Shown in pieces: positions 24,049-32,141 of a DNA stretch of 38,001 nt. The number at the start of each line of letters is the position of its first letter. Within the stretch, counting starts at the first letter, position 1. The translations under genes were made by a program, and so were the position numbers. The notes under the pieces were generated by a model. The model had not been told where the DNA came from. It saw nothing but the letters and a program-made list of their open reading frames with translations, and made no database searches. This DNA is from Phycisphaerales bacterium. Its GTDB lineage: Bacteria; Planctomycetota; Phycisphaerae; Phycisphaerales; SM1A02. The stretch covers positions 1 through 38,001 of the forward strand of contig SIAR01000024.1 of the NCBI GenBank assembly GCA_009691705.1, given 5' to 3'.

Positions 24049-26283
24049 GTGGTGAGTCAAACTGCTGATCCAACGATACGACTCTCTATCGACGGAATGC
24101 ACTGCGCTGGCTGTGCGGCTTCAGCGCGCGCCAAACTGACTGCGGTCGCAGGTGTCGATCGGGCTGACGTCGACTTCGCAACAGGCATCGCGTTGGTCAC
24201 GCCCGTTGCTGGCGGTACCCCAAACGAAGAGGCCCTCCGCGCGGCGATCCGCGCTGCCGGTTTCGAGCCTGGCGCAAGACGCGAGACCTCGCCGCAGCAG
24301 GACGCCTTTGCTGCGCTCATCAACTTGCAACGAACGGCACAAGCGCGTCAGAAAAAACAACTGCACCAGTGGTCGCGAAGCGCCCTTGTCGCGGGAAGTA
24401 TCTGGATCGTGCTCGAGACTCTCCACTGGACCGCCGGACATTCTGCGCACGAAGGTGGATGGGTTGGCTGGAGCATGTTCGCTGGGGCATCCATCGCACT
24501 GATCGTTGCTGGCGGTGGTTTCTACGCGAGCGCCTGGCGCGCCCTGCGATTGAAAACGACCAATATGGACACCTTGGTTGCGCTGGGTGTTTCGGCGGCG
24601 TTCGCGCTCAGTGCCTTCACCTTTCTCGCCCAGCGATTTGGCGATGGGATGCACGATGGCCCGCTCTATTTCGCTGAGTCGAGTGCGCTATTGGCGATCA
24701 TCAGTCTCGGTCACTACATCGAGTCGCGCGCTGCGAGTCGCGCCAACTCTGCAATTCAAGAGTTGCTTCATTTGCAACCCGGGACGATCGAGCGCTTCGC
24801 GCCCGATGCGACTCTCGCGGTCGTCGCGCTCAGTGAGATTCGCGTCGGCGATCAGATCAACGTGCGTCCTGGAGGACGCGTTCCTGTGGATGGCATCATC
24901 GTCACTGGTGGCGCGAGTATCGATGAGAGTTCTCTCACCGGCGAACCGCTGGCAATCACCAGAAAGGTCGGAGATCGCGTGAGTGCGGGCACGATCGCGC
25001 TCGACGGAGCACTCGTCGTGCGCGTGACTGCCGCTGGCAATGACTCGGCGATCGGTCGCATCGCCCAGATCGTCTACCGCGCACAGATTTCGCAGGCCCC
25101 CATCCAACGGACGGCCGATCAGGTCTGTCAGATCTTTGTGCCAGCGGTGCTGCTCATCGCGCTCGCGACGTTTGTCGGCTGGTGGATGACCGCTTCGTTA
25201 TCCGTGGCAATTCTCACCGCAGTCACCGTGCTTGTGATTTCTTGCCCGTGCGCGCTGGGGATCGCCACGCCGCTCGCACTCGTTGTGGGGACTGGTGAGG
25301 CGAGTCGCCGCGGAATACTCGTGCGCAACGGGGCGATCTTGCAATCGGCATCGGCAATTCGAACGGTCGCCTTTGACAAGACAGGCACCATTACCCGAGG
25401 GCGACCAACCCTTGAGCGCATCGAACTCATCGCGCAAAGCATGAACGAATCGCAGGCGCTTGCGCTCGCCGCGGCGGCTGAGTCTCAAAGCGAACATCCG
25501 CTCGGTCGGGCGGTGATCGCTGCGGCCGCATTGGCGAAAGTGCGCGTTCCACCAGTCACAGACTTTCGGGCCCACGCGGGCAGCGGAGTGCAAGTCGACT
25601 GTGAAGGCAAAGTCATTTGTGTGCGGCGCGACGAAGTGGCATCGGCGCGCCTCGAGGTCGATGGAGTGCTCATCGCACGATTGCACATCGCTGATGAGGT
25701 GCGCGCAGAGTCACGCGCTGCGGTCACGCAGTTGCGCGCCCAAGGGTGCTCAGTCGCACTCATCACCGGTGACCGAACTGCTGCAGCTCTAAAGATCGGG
25801 CAAGAGGTTGGTTTCACGCGGGCAGAGGTATTCAGCGAACAGACGCCGGAGTCGAAAGTGACTGTGATTCAGGGGCTGCAGTGCGACTCATTGATGATGG
25901 TCGGGGATGGAATCAACGATGCCGCCGCGCTTGCGACGGCAGCGGTTGGGGTTGCGATGGGAAGCGCCACGGCACTCGCCGCTGAAAGCGCCGATGTGAT
26001 CTTGCTGCGCGATGATCCAAGGGATGTCTCGGTGCTCATCGACATCGCCCGAAAGACCTTCACTGTGGTGCGACAGAATCTCGTGTTGGCATTCGCCTAC
26101 AACGCGCTTGCGATCCCGGCCGCGGCATTTGGACTGCTTGGAGCGAAGGGACCACTCATCGCCGCGGTCGCCATGGGACTCTCCGATCTCTCGGTTGTAG
26201 GCAACACGTTGTGGCTTCGTCGACGCCTGCGCAGCGGGCGCAAGTGCGACTCTTCGGGTACACCCACGCCGTCACCGCGGTAA
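24049..26283 (+). CDS. copA: Copper-type P1B ATPase
   Basis: A 744-residue heavy-metal exporting ATPase of the CopA type. One N-terminal HMA domain has GMHCAGC (16-22). The transmembrane metal site CPC lies at 399-401 in SCPCALGIATPL. The phosphorylation motif is DKTGT (Asp443), the nucleotide-binding HP motif is in SQSEHPLGRAV, the hinge is GDGINDAAAL (about 620), and the actuator TGE is in SSLTGEPLAITRK. Eight helices are expected. CPC suggests Cu(I) transport. The ATG at 24016 would add 11 residues, but the TATGAT box at 24037-24042 lies inside that extension, so I prefer the GTG at 24049. It diverges from apt and is followed after 19 bases by a TPR lipoprotein. Confidence 0.93.
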   Translation: MVSQTADPTIRLSIDGMHCAGCAASARAKLTAVAGVDRADVDFATGIALVTPVAGGTPNEEALRAAIRAAGFEPGARRETSPQQDAFAALINLQRTAQARQKKQLHQWSRSALVAGSIWIVLETLHWTAGHSAHEGGWVGWSMFAGASIALIVAGGGFYASAWRALRLKTTNMDTLVALGVSAAFALSAFTFLAQRFGDGMHDGPLYFAESSALLAIISLGHYIESRAASRANSAIQELLHLQPGTIERFAPDATLAVVALSEIRVGDQINVRPGGRVPVDGIIVTGGASIDESSLTGEPLAITRKVGDRVSAGTIALDGALVVRVTAAGNDSAIGRIAQIVYRAQISQAPIQRTADQVCQIFVPAVLLIALATFVGWWMTASLSVAILTAVTVLVISCPCALGIATPLALVVGTGEASRRGILVRNGAILQSASAIRTVAFDKTGTITRGRPTLERIELIAQSMNESQALALAAAAESQSEHPLGRAVIAAAALAKVRVPPVTDFRAHAGSGVQVDCEGKVICVRRDEVASARLEVDGVLIARLHIADEVRAESRAAVTQLRAQGCSVALITGDRTAAALKIGQEVGFTRAEVFSEQTPESKVTVIQGLQCDSLMMVGDGINDAAALATAAVGVAMGSATALAAESADVILLRDDPRDVSVLIDIARKTFTVVRQNLVLAFAYNALAIPAAAFGLLGAKGPLIAAVAMGLSDLSVVGNTLWLRRRLRSGRKCDSSGTPTPSPR

Positions 26284-26302
26284 CACTTTGCGAAAGGTCA
26301 TC

Positions 26303-27166
26303 ATGCATTCAACATCCACCTATTTCTCAACGCGCTTCGGTTGCAGCGTCGCCATTGCCGCTGGTAGCGCGCTTGTCGCGCTCGTCTCGTGCGTCGCTCC
26401 ACCGCGCACAATGAGTTCGCTGCCCTGCGCTGCCGAGATTCATGCGGATGCCGCGGCCGCTGTCGCAAAGCTGACCGCGGCTGCGAGTACTGGCGCCTCG
26501 CCAAAAGTGACGCAACTCTGCCTCGCCTATGCGTTCATTGCGCAGAAGAAGTATCCAGCCGCAGTCGAAGCTGCCTCGCGCGCAATAGCCATCGATAAGA
26601 GCGACGCGCTCGCATTTCGCATGCGCGCCTTTGCGCGCTACCGCATGGGTGCATACCCACAGGCGATCGAGGACGCCAACGCGTCGCTGAAGTCTGAAAC
26701 GACCGGCGAGGCGTACGAGATTCTTGGCAAATGCCGCCTTCGCACCGGCGACGCGGCGGGAGCGGCCCAAGACTTTCGCATCTGGGCGAATCTCGACAAG
26801 TCAGTCGAAGCACGCTGCTGGATGGGTAGTGCACTCTGGACAACCGGCGACACGGCTGGCGCGCTCGATACTTGGCTCGCCGCAGAGCTGTCCGCTCCTA
26901 GCGATCCTGAGCCATTCGTTTGGAAGTGCGGGTTTCTATATCGCGCTGGAGACAAAGATGGCGCGCTGCTCGCGGCGAAACGGGCGGTGCAGTTGGCTCC
27001 TGATTCCCCACAAACACTTGGGACGCTCGCGCGTGTGCAGACGTGGAGTGGCGACTCGGTTGCGGCGGCCGCGACTCTCGCGCAACTCGCCAAGACGAAT
27101 CCAACGGCAGCTGCGAAGCTCACCGAGCAATTGAAGACGAGTGTTCCTACTGCAAAGGGGACATGA
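26303..27166 (+). CDS. TPR-repeat lipoprotein
   Basis: A 287-residue lipoprotein: signal peptide with LVSC lipobox (Cys30), then about six TPR-like repeats, e.g. LCLAYAFIAQKKYPAAVEAA, AFRMRAFARYRMGAYPQAIE and GSALWTTGDTAGALDTWLAA. It probably acts as a periplasmic protein-interaction scaffold. I chose ATG 26303 because GAAAGG lies just upstream; the TTG at 26288 would add five residues. It lies 19 bases after the copper ATPase gene and is likely co-transcribed, but nothing shows a copper role. The 3' end overlaps the convergent small gene by 20 bases. Confidence 0.88.
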   Translation: MHSTSTYFSTRFGCSVAIAAGSALVALVSCVAPPRTMSSLPCAAEIHADAAAAVAKLTAAASTGASPKVTQLCLAYAFIAQKKYPAAVEAASRAIAIDKSDALAFRMRAFARYRMGAYPQAIEDANASLKSETTGEAYEILGKCRLRTGDAAGAAQDFRIWANLDKSVEARCWMGSALWTTGDTAGALDTWLAAELSAPSDPEPFVWKCGFLYRAGDKDGALLAAKRAVQLAPDSPQTLGTLARVQTWSGDSVAAAATLAQLAKTNPTAAAKLTEQLKTSVPTAKGT

Positions 27167-27446
27167 GTCGGCTGATGCGGGCCCGCGCCCGAAACCACCA
27201 CGATCTACTGGTGAAATCAGCGAGCGTTGCCCGCGTTGACCGCGCGAGATCGCGTGCGAACATCTGCTCGACGTGATCCGCCAGCGGACCGCCCGCCACG
27301 AGTGCCCCGTGCAATCGCCATCCGAGTTCATCGGCCCGCACGAGGTAAAACTGAATGCAAACATCGCGCGTCGCCAGTTCAAGTTGGGCAAGAATCGCGG
27401 CAAGAATCGCCGCGAGCGATGCCACGATGAGCCAGTGGTCGGTCAT
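27147..27446 (-). CDS. Small membrane-anchored protein of unknown function
   Basis: A 99-residue ORF with one N-terminal hydrophobic helix (about 5-22) and a basic C-terminal half (SRSWWFRARARISRL). I do not recognise it. It follows the 153-residue gene on the same strand after 28 bases, so the two may be one transcript. Its last 20 bases overlap the end of the convergent TPR lipoprotein gene. No Shine-Dalgarno is evident at the ATG. It could be real or fortuitous; the balanced composition and lack of a competing ORF favour a gene. Confidence 0.5.
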   Translation of the reverse strand: MTDHWLIVASLAAILAAILAQLELATRDVCIQFYLVRADELGWRLHGALVAGGPLADHVEQMFARDLARSTRATLADFTSRSWWFRARARISRLMSPLQ

Positions 27447-27474
27447 GCGGCAGGTCGAGCGGGCATCACTTGGC

Positions 27475-27936
27475 TCATTTCAGCCGTTTGAAAAAGAACG
27501 AAGTCGTTGACCCTTGATCGACTTGGTTTTGCGTGACTGCAGCCAACTCCCAGTTCGCGAGACCCATCCACTGAACGAGCATCATGTCGTCCATCGGAAG
27601 TCCAGGCGCCAGTTCAGAGAAACCACTATCAGCCGTGGTGGCGCGAATCGCAGTTTGGATCGGTTCGAGCGTTCCATCGACCCCTTTGCCAACATTCGCA
27701 GTGGCAGCGCCGAGCGGCGTGTTGATCCACACCATCGTCGACTGCGGAGCGACCGTGACAACAAGGCGCGCATACTCGAAGTCGGGTGTGCCCGCGAGAA
27801 TCAGCGGGGTCGACAGGGTTGGGTTGGCATTGCTTGTGAGTGCGGTTGCACCGATAAAACCAAATGCCACGGCACCGGCAATGGCTAGCGAGACGAGGCA
27901 CAGCGCAACGGGGATATGTGAGGTCGTTGTCTTCAT
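27475..27936 (-). CDS. Exported or single-pass hypothetical protein
   Basis: A 153-residue protein with a hydrophobic N-terminus (about 10-34, VALCLVSLAIAGAVAFGFIG) acting as signal or anchor, and a soluble part rich in Thr and Ala ending LANWELAAVTQNQVDQGSTT and SFFFKRLK. The C-terminus resembles a short beta-strand/helix/strand unit, but I do not recognise a family. I chose ATG 27936, which precedes the signal helix and has TACTCT 6 bases upstream; the open frame continues upstream to 28614 but only as a shadow of the MFS gene. It is divergent from the MFS gene by 24 bases. Confidence 0.72.
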   Translation of the reverse strand: MKTTTSHIPVALCLVSLAIAGAVAFGFIGATALTSNANPTLSTPLILAGTPDFEYARLVVTVAPQSTMVWINTPLGAATANVGKGVDGTLEPIQTAIRATTADSGFSELAPGLPMDDMMLVQWMGLANWELAAVTQNQVDQGSTTSFFFKRLK

Positions 27937-27942
27937 GCGGTC

Positions 27943-27948
27943 AGAGTA
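27943..27948 (-). promoter_or_regulatory. TACTCT -10-like box (divergent pair)
   Basis: On the minus strand TACTCT ends 6 bases before the ATG at 27936. It overlaps the plus-strand TACCTT box at 27947-27952, so the two promoters would compete. Confidence 0.45.
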
Positions 27949-27952
27949 CCTT
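27947..27952 (+). promoter_or_regulatory. TACCTT -10-like box (divergent pair)
   Basis: TACCTT ends 8 bases before the ATG at 27961 and 5 before the GTG at 27958 of the MFS gene. It shares bases 27947-27948 with the opposite-strand box. Confidence 0.35.
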
Positions 27953-27960
27953 TCGAAGTG

Positions 27961-29274
27961 ATGACGATTCCTGCCGCAACTGCCACGCCCCGCGCGCAAG
28001 CGCTCGTCATCATCGTGGCCGCGCTTGGTTACTTCGTCGACATATTTGACTTGCTGCTCTTCGCGATCGTGCGGGTAGAGAGTCTTAAGTCGCTCGGCGT
28101 CGCCGCCGACCAACTCAAGCCGGTGGGACTCTGGCTCGACAACTATCTGCAGGTCACCGGACTCGTTGTGGGAGGAATTGTGTGGGGCATCTTGGGCGAT
28201 CGTCGGGGTCGTCTCACCGTGCTCTTTGGATCGATCATCGTCTACTCGATCGCAAACATTCTCAACGCCTTTATCGCCGATGTGCCCAATGCAGGTTGGG
28301 GGGCAGTGCTGCACGCGGTGGGGCTCGGGGGAGCAATAGAACAGTATGGAGTGCTGCGGTTTGTTGCGGGGTTTGGACTCGCGGGCGAACTGGGGGCCGG
28401 CATCACGCTCGTCAGCGAACTCGTCAGTAAGGAGCGGCGTGGGCTTGCCACTACAGTCGTGGCAACGGTCGGCATTTGCGGCGCAATCGTTGCATATTTC
28501 GTCACACGGGTCGTCGAGTGGCGCACGGCGTTTCTCATCGGCGGCATCATGGGATTGGCGCTGCTCTTTCTGCGCATCGGAGTCGTCGAAAGCGGGATGT
28601 TTCGCGACGCGCAAGCGAAAGATGTCGTCGGCCGTGGGGCATTCTGGTTGCTGTTCACTCCCTGGAAGCGGCTGCGCAGATATCTCGCGGTGGTCGTCTG
28701 TGCGATTCCTATCTGGTTCTCGGTTGGCATCTTGATCAAGTACTGCGATTCGATTTCAGCAAGCCTTGGGATGCCCGAGGGTGCACGGCCGACTCCTGGA
28801 CTCGCCATCATGTGGTGCTACGTTGGGCTGGCATTGGGCGATCTCTCGAGCGGTGTGCTCAGTCAGTTGCTCAAGTCGCGCCGACAAGCGCTGCTGAGTT
28901 TTCATGCGCTCACCGTGGTGAGTATCGCTCTCTACTTCACGGTGGGGGCAACGTCTCTGAGTGCCTTTTACTACTGCGCGGTCGCACTTGGTTTCGCGTG
29001 CGGATATTGGGCAGTCTTTGTGACCGTTGCGGCAGAGCAGTTTGGCACGAACCTGCGCGCGACCGCTACAACATCCGCTCCCAATTTCGTGCGCTGGTCG
29101 GCTGCGGGCAGCGCATTTCTGTGGACCGCGACCGAGAGAGTTCTGGGAGACTCGCCGAATTCTCTGTGGCAAGCCGCAGTAATCGTGGCCGCAATCGTCA
29201 TTCCGCTCGCCGTGGTTGCGGTCTTTTTTCTGCAAGAGACATACGGACGCGATCTCAACTTCGTCGAAGACTAA
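27961..29274 (+). CDS. MFS transporter of the tyrosine-catabolism cluster
   Basis: A 437-residue major facilitator protein with about 12 hydrophobic segments. The loop 2-3 signature is GILGDRRGRLTV, and the region VRFAGFG-like VLRFVAGFGLAGELGAGITL and SKERRGLATT are typical of the metabolite:H+ symporter group; the second half contains AEQFGTNLRATATT. The substrate is not readable, but the gene is followed after 27 bases by the unnamed 310-residue gene and fumarylacetoacetase, so an aromatic acid or related catabolite is a reasonable guess. GTG 27958 directly before the ATG is an alternative start. Confidence 0.9.
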   Translation: MTIPAATATPRAQALVIIVAALGYFVDIFDLLLFAIVRVESLKSLGVAADQLKPVGLWLDNYLQVTGLVVGGIVWGILGDRRGRLTVLFGSIIVYSIANILNAFIADVPNAGWGAVLHAVGLGGAIEQYGVLRFVAGFGLAGELGAGITLVSELVSKERRGLATTVVATVGICGAIVAYFVTRVVEWRTAFLIGGIMGLALLFLRIGVVESGMFRDAQAKDVVGRGAFWLLFTPWKRLRRYLAVVVCAIPIWFSVGILIKYCDSISASLGMPEGARPTPGLAIMWCYVGLALGDLSSGVLSQLLKSRRQALLSFHALTVVSIALYFTVGATSLSAFYYCAVALGFACGYWAVFVTVAAEQFGTNLRATATTSAPNFVRWSAAGSAFLWTATERVLGDSPNSLWQAAVIVAAIVIPLAVVAVFFLQETYGRDLNFVED

Positions 29275-29289
29275 TCGGCGCGAAAGCCG

Positions 29290-29295
29290 TATCGT
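29290..29295 (+). promoter_or_regulatory. TATCGT -10-like box
   Basis: TATCGT ends 6 bases before the ATG at 29302. It lies in the 27-base gap after the MFS gene, so the downstream pair could be transcribed independently of the transporter. Confidence 0.4.
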
Positions 29296-29301
29296 GCGAC
29301 G

Positions 29302-30234
29302 ATGCAAAGCGTTCACGCACTCGTCGCATCCATTGTTGATTACGCAGGTCTCTATCCACCGGCCCAACTCGACCCTGCGACGGCGGTGCGTAGTTATTCG
29401 CACGTGCACGCATCCAATCGCCAATGGATGCTCGGTCGTTTGATCTGGCCCGTCGCGCTGCTCGACCAACTCTCCTCGCTCGCAGTGGGACATGCGCCCG
29501 AAGCGGTGCTCCCTGAGACTCACGGAGCGTGGGCGATCTCATGCATTCTCTCTCCGGCGGGAACGCCCGAGTTCGTTGAAGAACTCGACCGCGTGCAAGC
29601 CTTCAATGAGCAGCACGATGAGGTTGGCAGCCCAGCGATGCGCATCGACTCGCTCGAGATGCGTGCCCCCGATCCATCTGCAGTCGAACGCGCCCTCAGT
29701 CACCTGCCCGATGACATGTTCCCCTATTTCGAGATCGCACTAGATAGTGATCCGCGTGGTGTCATCGCCTCTCTCGTTGGTGAAGAGGCGGGGGCAAAGT
29801 TTCGCACGGGCGGCACCACCCCGCAGGCCCATCCAACAGCGGGGGATCTTGCGCGTGGCATGCATGCGTGCGCATCGGCGGGAGTGCCGTTCAAAGCGAC
29901 GGCGGGATTGCACCGCGCGCTCTGTCACTTCAACACTGCGGCAGGATCGAAGCAGTTTGGATTCCTCAACGTGCTGCTCGGGGCAGCATTCATCTTCAAC
30001 CGAAAGTGCGACGTCGAGGGGCTCGCCCGATTCCTGACAGTGGGTTCGGTCGATGAGATCGAGTTCAATGAGAAGGCGATGAGTTGGCATGGGGTGCGCG
30101 TCTCACTCGACGAGATTGAAGAGACCCGAAGTCGGTTCGCGCATTCATTTGGTTCATGCTCGTTTGACGAGGCATGGGATGACCTCGTTGCAATGGAAGT
30201 TGTGCGGGCGGTTTCGGCCGGCGGTGCAGCGTGA
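29302..30234 (+). CDS. Uncharacterised protein coupled to fumarylacetoacetase
   Basis: A 310-residue protein without a signal peptide. I do not know a named family, but it has strongly motif-like segments: DYAGLYPPA at 13-21, GAKFRTGGTT at 164-173, and FKATAGLHRAL at 197-207, followed by FGFLNVLLGAAF. The alternation of strands and helices and the KxRTGG / FKATAGLH pair suggest an enzyme with a barrel-like fold, with conserved Lys residues at 166 and 198 and His204. I believe similar proteins with AGLxPPA exist in other phyla but cannot check. The stop overlaps the fumarylacetoacetase start (GTGA). Because maleylacetoacetate isomerase is missing here, a role in that step is possible but speculative. 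Confidence 0.85.
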   Translation: MQSVHALVASIVDYAGLYPPAQLDPATAVRSYSHVHASNRQWMLGRLIWPVALLDQLSSLAVGHAPEAVLPETHGAWAISCILSPAGTPEFVEELDRVQAFNEQHDEVGSPAMRIDSLEMRAPDPSAVERALSHLPDDMFPYFEIALDSDPRGVIASLVGEEAGAKFRTGGTTPQAHPTAGDLARGMHACASAGVPFKATAGLHRALCHFNTAAGSKQFGFLNVLLGAAFIFNRKCDVEGLARFLTVGSVDEIEFNEKAMSWHGVRVSLDEIEETRSRFAHSFGSCSFDEAWDDLVAMEVVRAVSAGGAA

Positions 30235-31523
30235 CGTCCATCGCAGGGCAGTCGTGGGTTGAAGGGGCGAACGATGCTGATGGCGACTTTTCGCTCGCGA
30301 ATCTTCCCATGGGAGTGGTCGCTGGAGAAGGACGCGGGCTACGCATCGGGGTACGCATCGGCGCATTCATCGTCGATTGTCGCGTCCTCGTTGAGGCAGG
30401 ATTTCTTGCCCAACTAGACGAACCAATTCGCAGCGCGCTGACTGGCGACTCGCTCAACGCTTTCATGTCGCTAGGTCGAGGAGCGTGGCGCAAGGCACGC
30501 GCCGAGATGACGCGACTTCTTGGCGCAGAGTGCGCAGAGTTGCGCGATCATCCGCAACGAAAGTCGATCATGCTTCCAGAGTGGGGTATGAGCGTGCGCC
30601 TGCCATGCACGATCGGCGACTACAGCGACTTTTACGCTTCGCTCAATCACGCCACCAACGTCGGCAGTATGTTTCGCCCCGACAATCCGCTGCTTCCGAA
30701 CTGGAAGCACATGCCCATCGGGTACCACGGTCGGGCGAGTTCGATTGTTGCCACTGGCACGCCGATTCGCCGTCCTAGTGGTCAGACCGTTTCGAATGAC
30801 GCGGGACCGCCCACATTTGGTCCAACAAAGTTGCTCGATTACGAACTAGAAGTCGGCGCGCTCATCGGAACGGGTAACGCGCTGGGAGAGCCAATCACAG
30901 TCGACTGTGCGCTCGAGAACGTCTTTGGACTTGTACTCCTAAACGATTGGAGTGCGCGGGATTTGCAGAAGTGGGAGTACCAACCACTGGGACCATTTCT
31001 CGCCAAGAACTTTGCGTCAACCCTCTCGGGCTGGGTTGTCTCAGTCGATGCCCTCGAACCATACCGTGTGCCGCTGCCAGCGCGGCCGACGGGTGATCCC
31101 GAACCGCTCGCCTATTTGCGGGCAGCCAACGATGTGCTTTTCGATGTCCACCTCGAAGTCTCGATCGCTAGCTCTGCGATGAGAAGCGCTGGAACTCCCG
31201 CAACTCGCATCAGTCGTGGCAATTTCAAAGATATGTATTGGACTATCGCCCAGATGATTGCCCATCACACAAGTAGCGGTTGCAATCTTCGGCCAGGAGA
31301 CTTGCTTGCGAGTGGAACCGTCTCAGGCGCGTCACCTGATTCACGCGGTTGCTTGCTCGAACGCACCTGGCGCGGCAGCGAGCCCATCACACTTGGCGAT
31401 GGCACAGAGCGAAAGTTTCTGCAGGACGGCGACGAGGTCATCATGCGCGCCTGGTGTGAGCGCGATGGATTGCCACGCATTGGATTTGGTGCGTGCCGCG
31501 GAATCATCACTCCCGCGCGCTGA
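30231..31523 (+). CDS. fahA: Fumarylacetoacetase
   Basis: A 430-residue enzyme hydrolysing fumarylacetoacetate to fumarate and acetoacetate, last step of tyrosine degradation. N-terminal SH3-like part to about 118, then the catalytic domain: GDYSDFYASLNHATNVGSMF (metal Asp133, catalytic His140), RPDNPLLPNWKHMPIGYHGR, DYELEVGALIG (metal ligands), LLNDWSARDLQKWEYQPLGP and LRPGDLLASGTVSG. The length is normal for the family. The start GTG at 30231 overlaps the preceding stop. It ends 26 bases before the convergent DUF192 gene. Confidence 0.97.
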   Translation: MTSIAGQSWVEGANDADGDFSLANLPMGVVAGEGRGLRIGVRIGAFIVDCRVLVEAGFLAQLDEPIRSALTGDSLNAFMSLGRGAWRKARAEMTRLLGAECAELRDHPQRKSIMLPEWGMSVRLPCTIGDYSDFYASLNHATNVGSMFRPDNPLLPNWKHMPIGYHGRASSIVATGTPIRRPSGQTVSNDAGPPTFGPTKLLDYELEVGALIGTGNALGEPITVDCALENVFGLVLLNDWSARDLQKWEYQPLGPFLAKNFASTLSGWVVSVDALEPYRVPLPARPTGDPEPLAYLRAANDVLFDVHLEVSIASSAMRSAGTPATRISRGNFKDMYWTIAQMIAHHTSSGCNLRPGDLLASGTVSGASPDSRGCLLERTWRGSEPITLGDGTERKFLQDGDEVIMRAWCERDGLPRIGFGACRGIITPAR

Positions 31524-31549
31524 CCCACGGCCAGACCACGCGGGACAAT

Positions 31550-32119
31550 TCAACGGGTGAGATGACTGAGCAACTTCTTGCGATTGATGGCAATCTTCAC
31601 GCCAGTCTTGATCTTGAGCGCCTCATTGGTTCCGGCTGGAGTCTCAATGGCGAACTGCGCGCCAGGACCGCTCAGGTAGCGCTTCAGCCGTGCTTCGTAG
31701 TCGGCGACTGGTTCGCGCTCCCCGCGCGGCGCTTCTTTCTTCATCGAGTAGACGCTCAGCACCGTGCCATCGGCCGCGAGATAGGCGATATCCATGTCGA
31801 CCAAGCAGTCGACCATCCAAAAAGACCGCTCATTACCGGCCGGAAAGATAAAGATCATGCCAGTGTTGGCCGCAATCTCAGCTCGATTCGAGAGTCCGCG
31901 CGCAATGTCAGCCACATTGGCGGCCACCTCAAACTGAAAGACCTTTCCTTGCAGTGTGACCTGCTCGATGGCAAGACCACTCTTGGCCTTCGCTGGTGGA
32001 GTATTGGATGATTGAGTCACTGTGCCATCACCGCCTCGATTCGCAGCGTAGGCGAGCCCGCCCATCGCAATGATCACTAGCGCAAGTAGTCCGATTCGAA
32101 TCATGGTGCTCTTTTTCAT
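31550..32119 (-). CDS. DUF192 protein, membrane-anchored or exported
   Basis: A 189-residue protein. A signal/anchor helix (about 7-26, ending AYA-AN) is followed by a low-complexity linker and a DUF192 domain (about 50-165): ADIARGLSNRAEIAANTGMI, FIFPAGNERSFWMVDCLVDM, IAYLAADGTV. The family is small, beta-rich and of uncertain function, often exported. It follows hmgA by 22 bases on the same strand, and GGGAG lies 9 bases before its ATG, as expected for an operon-internal gene. A link to homogentisate metabolism is not implied by the domain. Confidence 0.9.
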   Translation of the reverse strand: MKKSTMIRIGLLALVIIAMGGLAYAANRGGDGTVTQSSNTPPAKAKSGLAIEQVTLQGKVFQFEVAANVADIARGLSNRAEIAANTGMIFIFPAGNERSFWMVDCLVDMDIAYLAADGTVLSVYSMKKEAPRGEREPVADYEARLKRYLSGPGAQFAIETPAGTNEALKIKTGVKIAINRKKLLSHLTR

Positions 32120-32141
32120 TCGTATGCGCTCCCTTTGCGGT

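Noticed and set aside
27958-28614. Minus-strand frame continuing upstream of the 153-residue gene to 28614
   Set aside because: The extension opposes the clear MFS gene and has a hydrophilic, biased composition typical of an antisense shadow.
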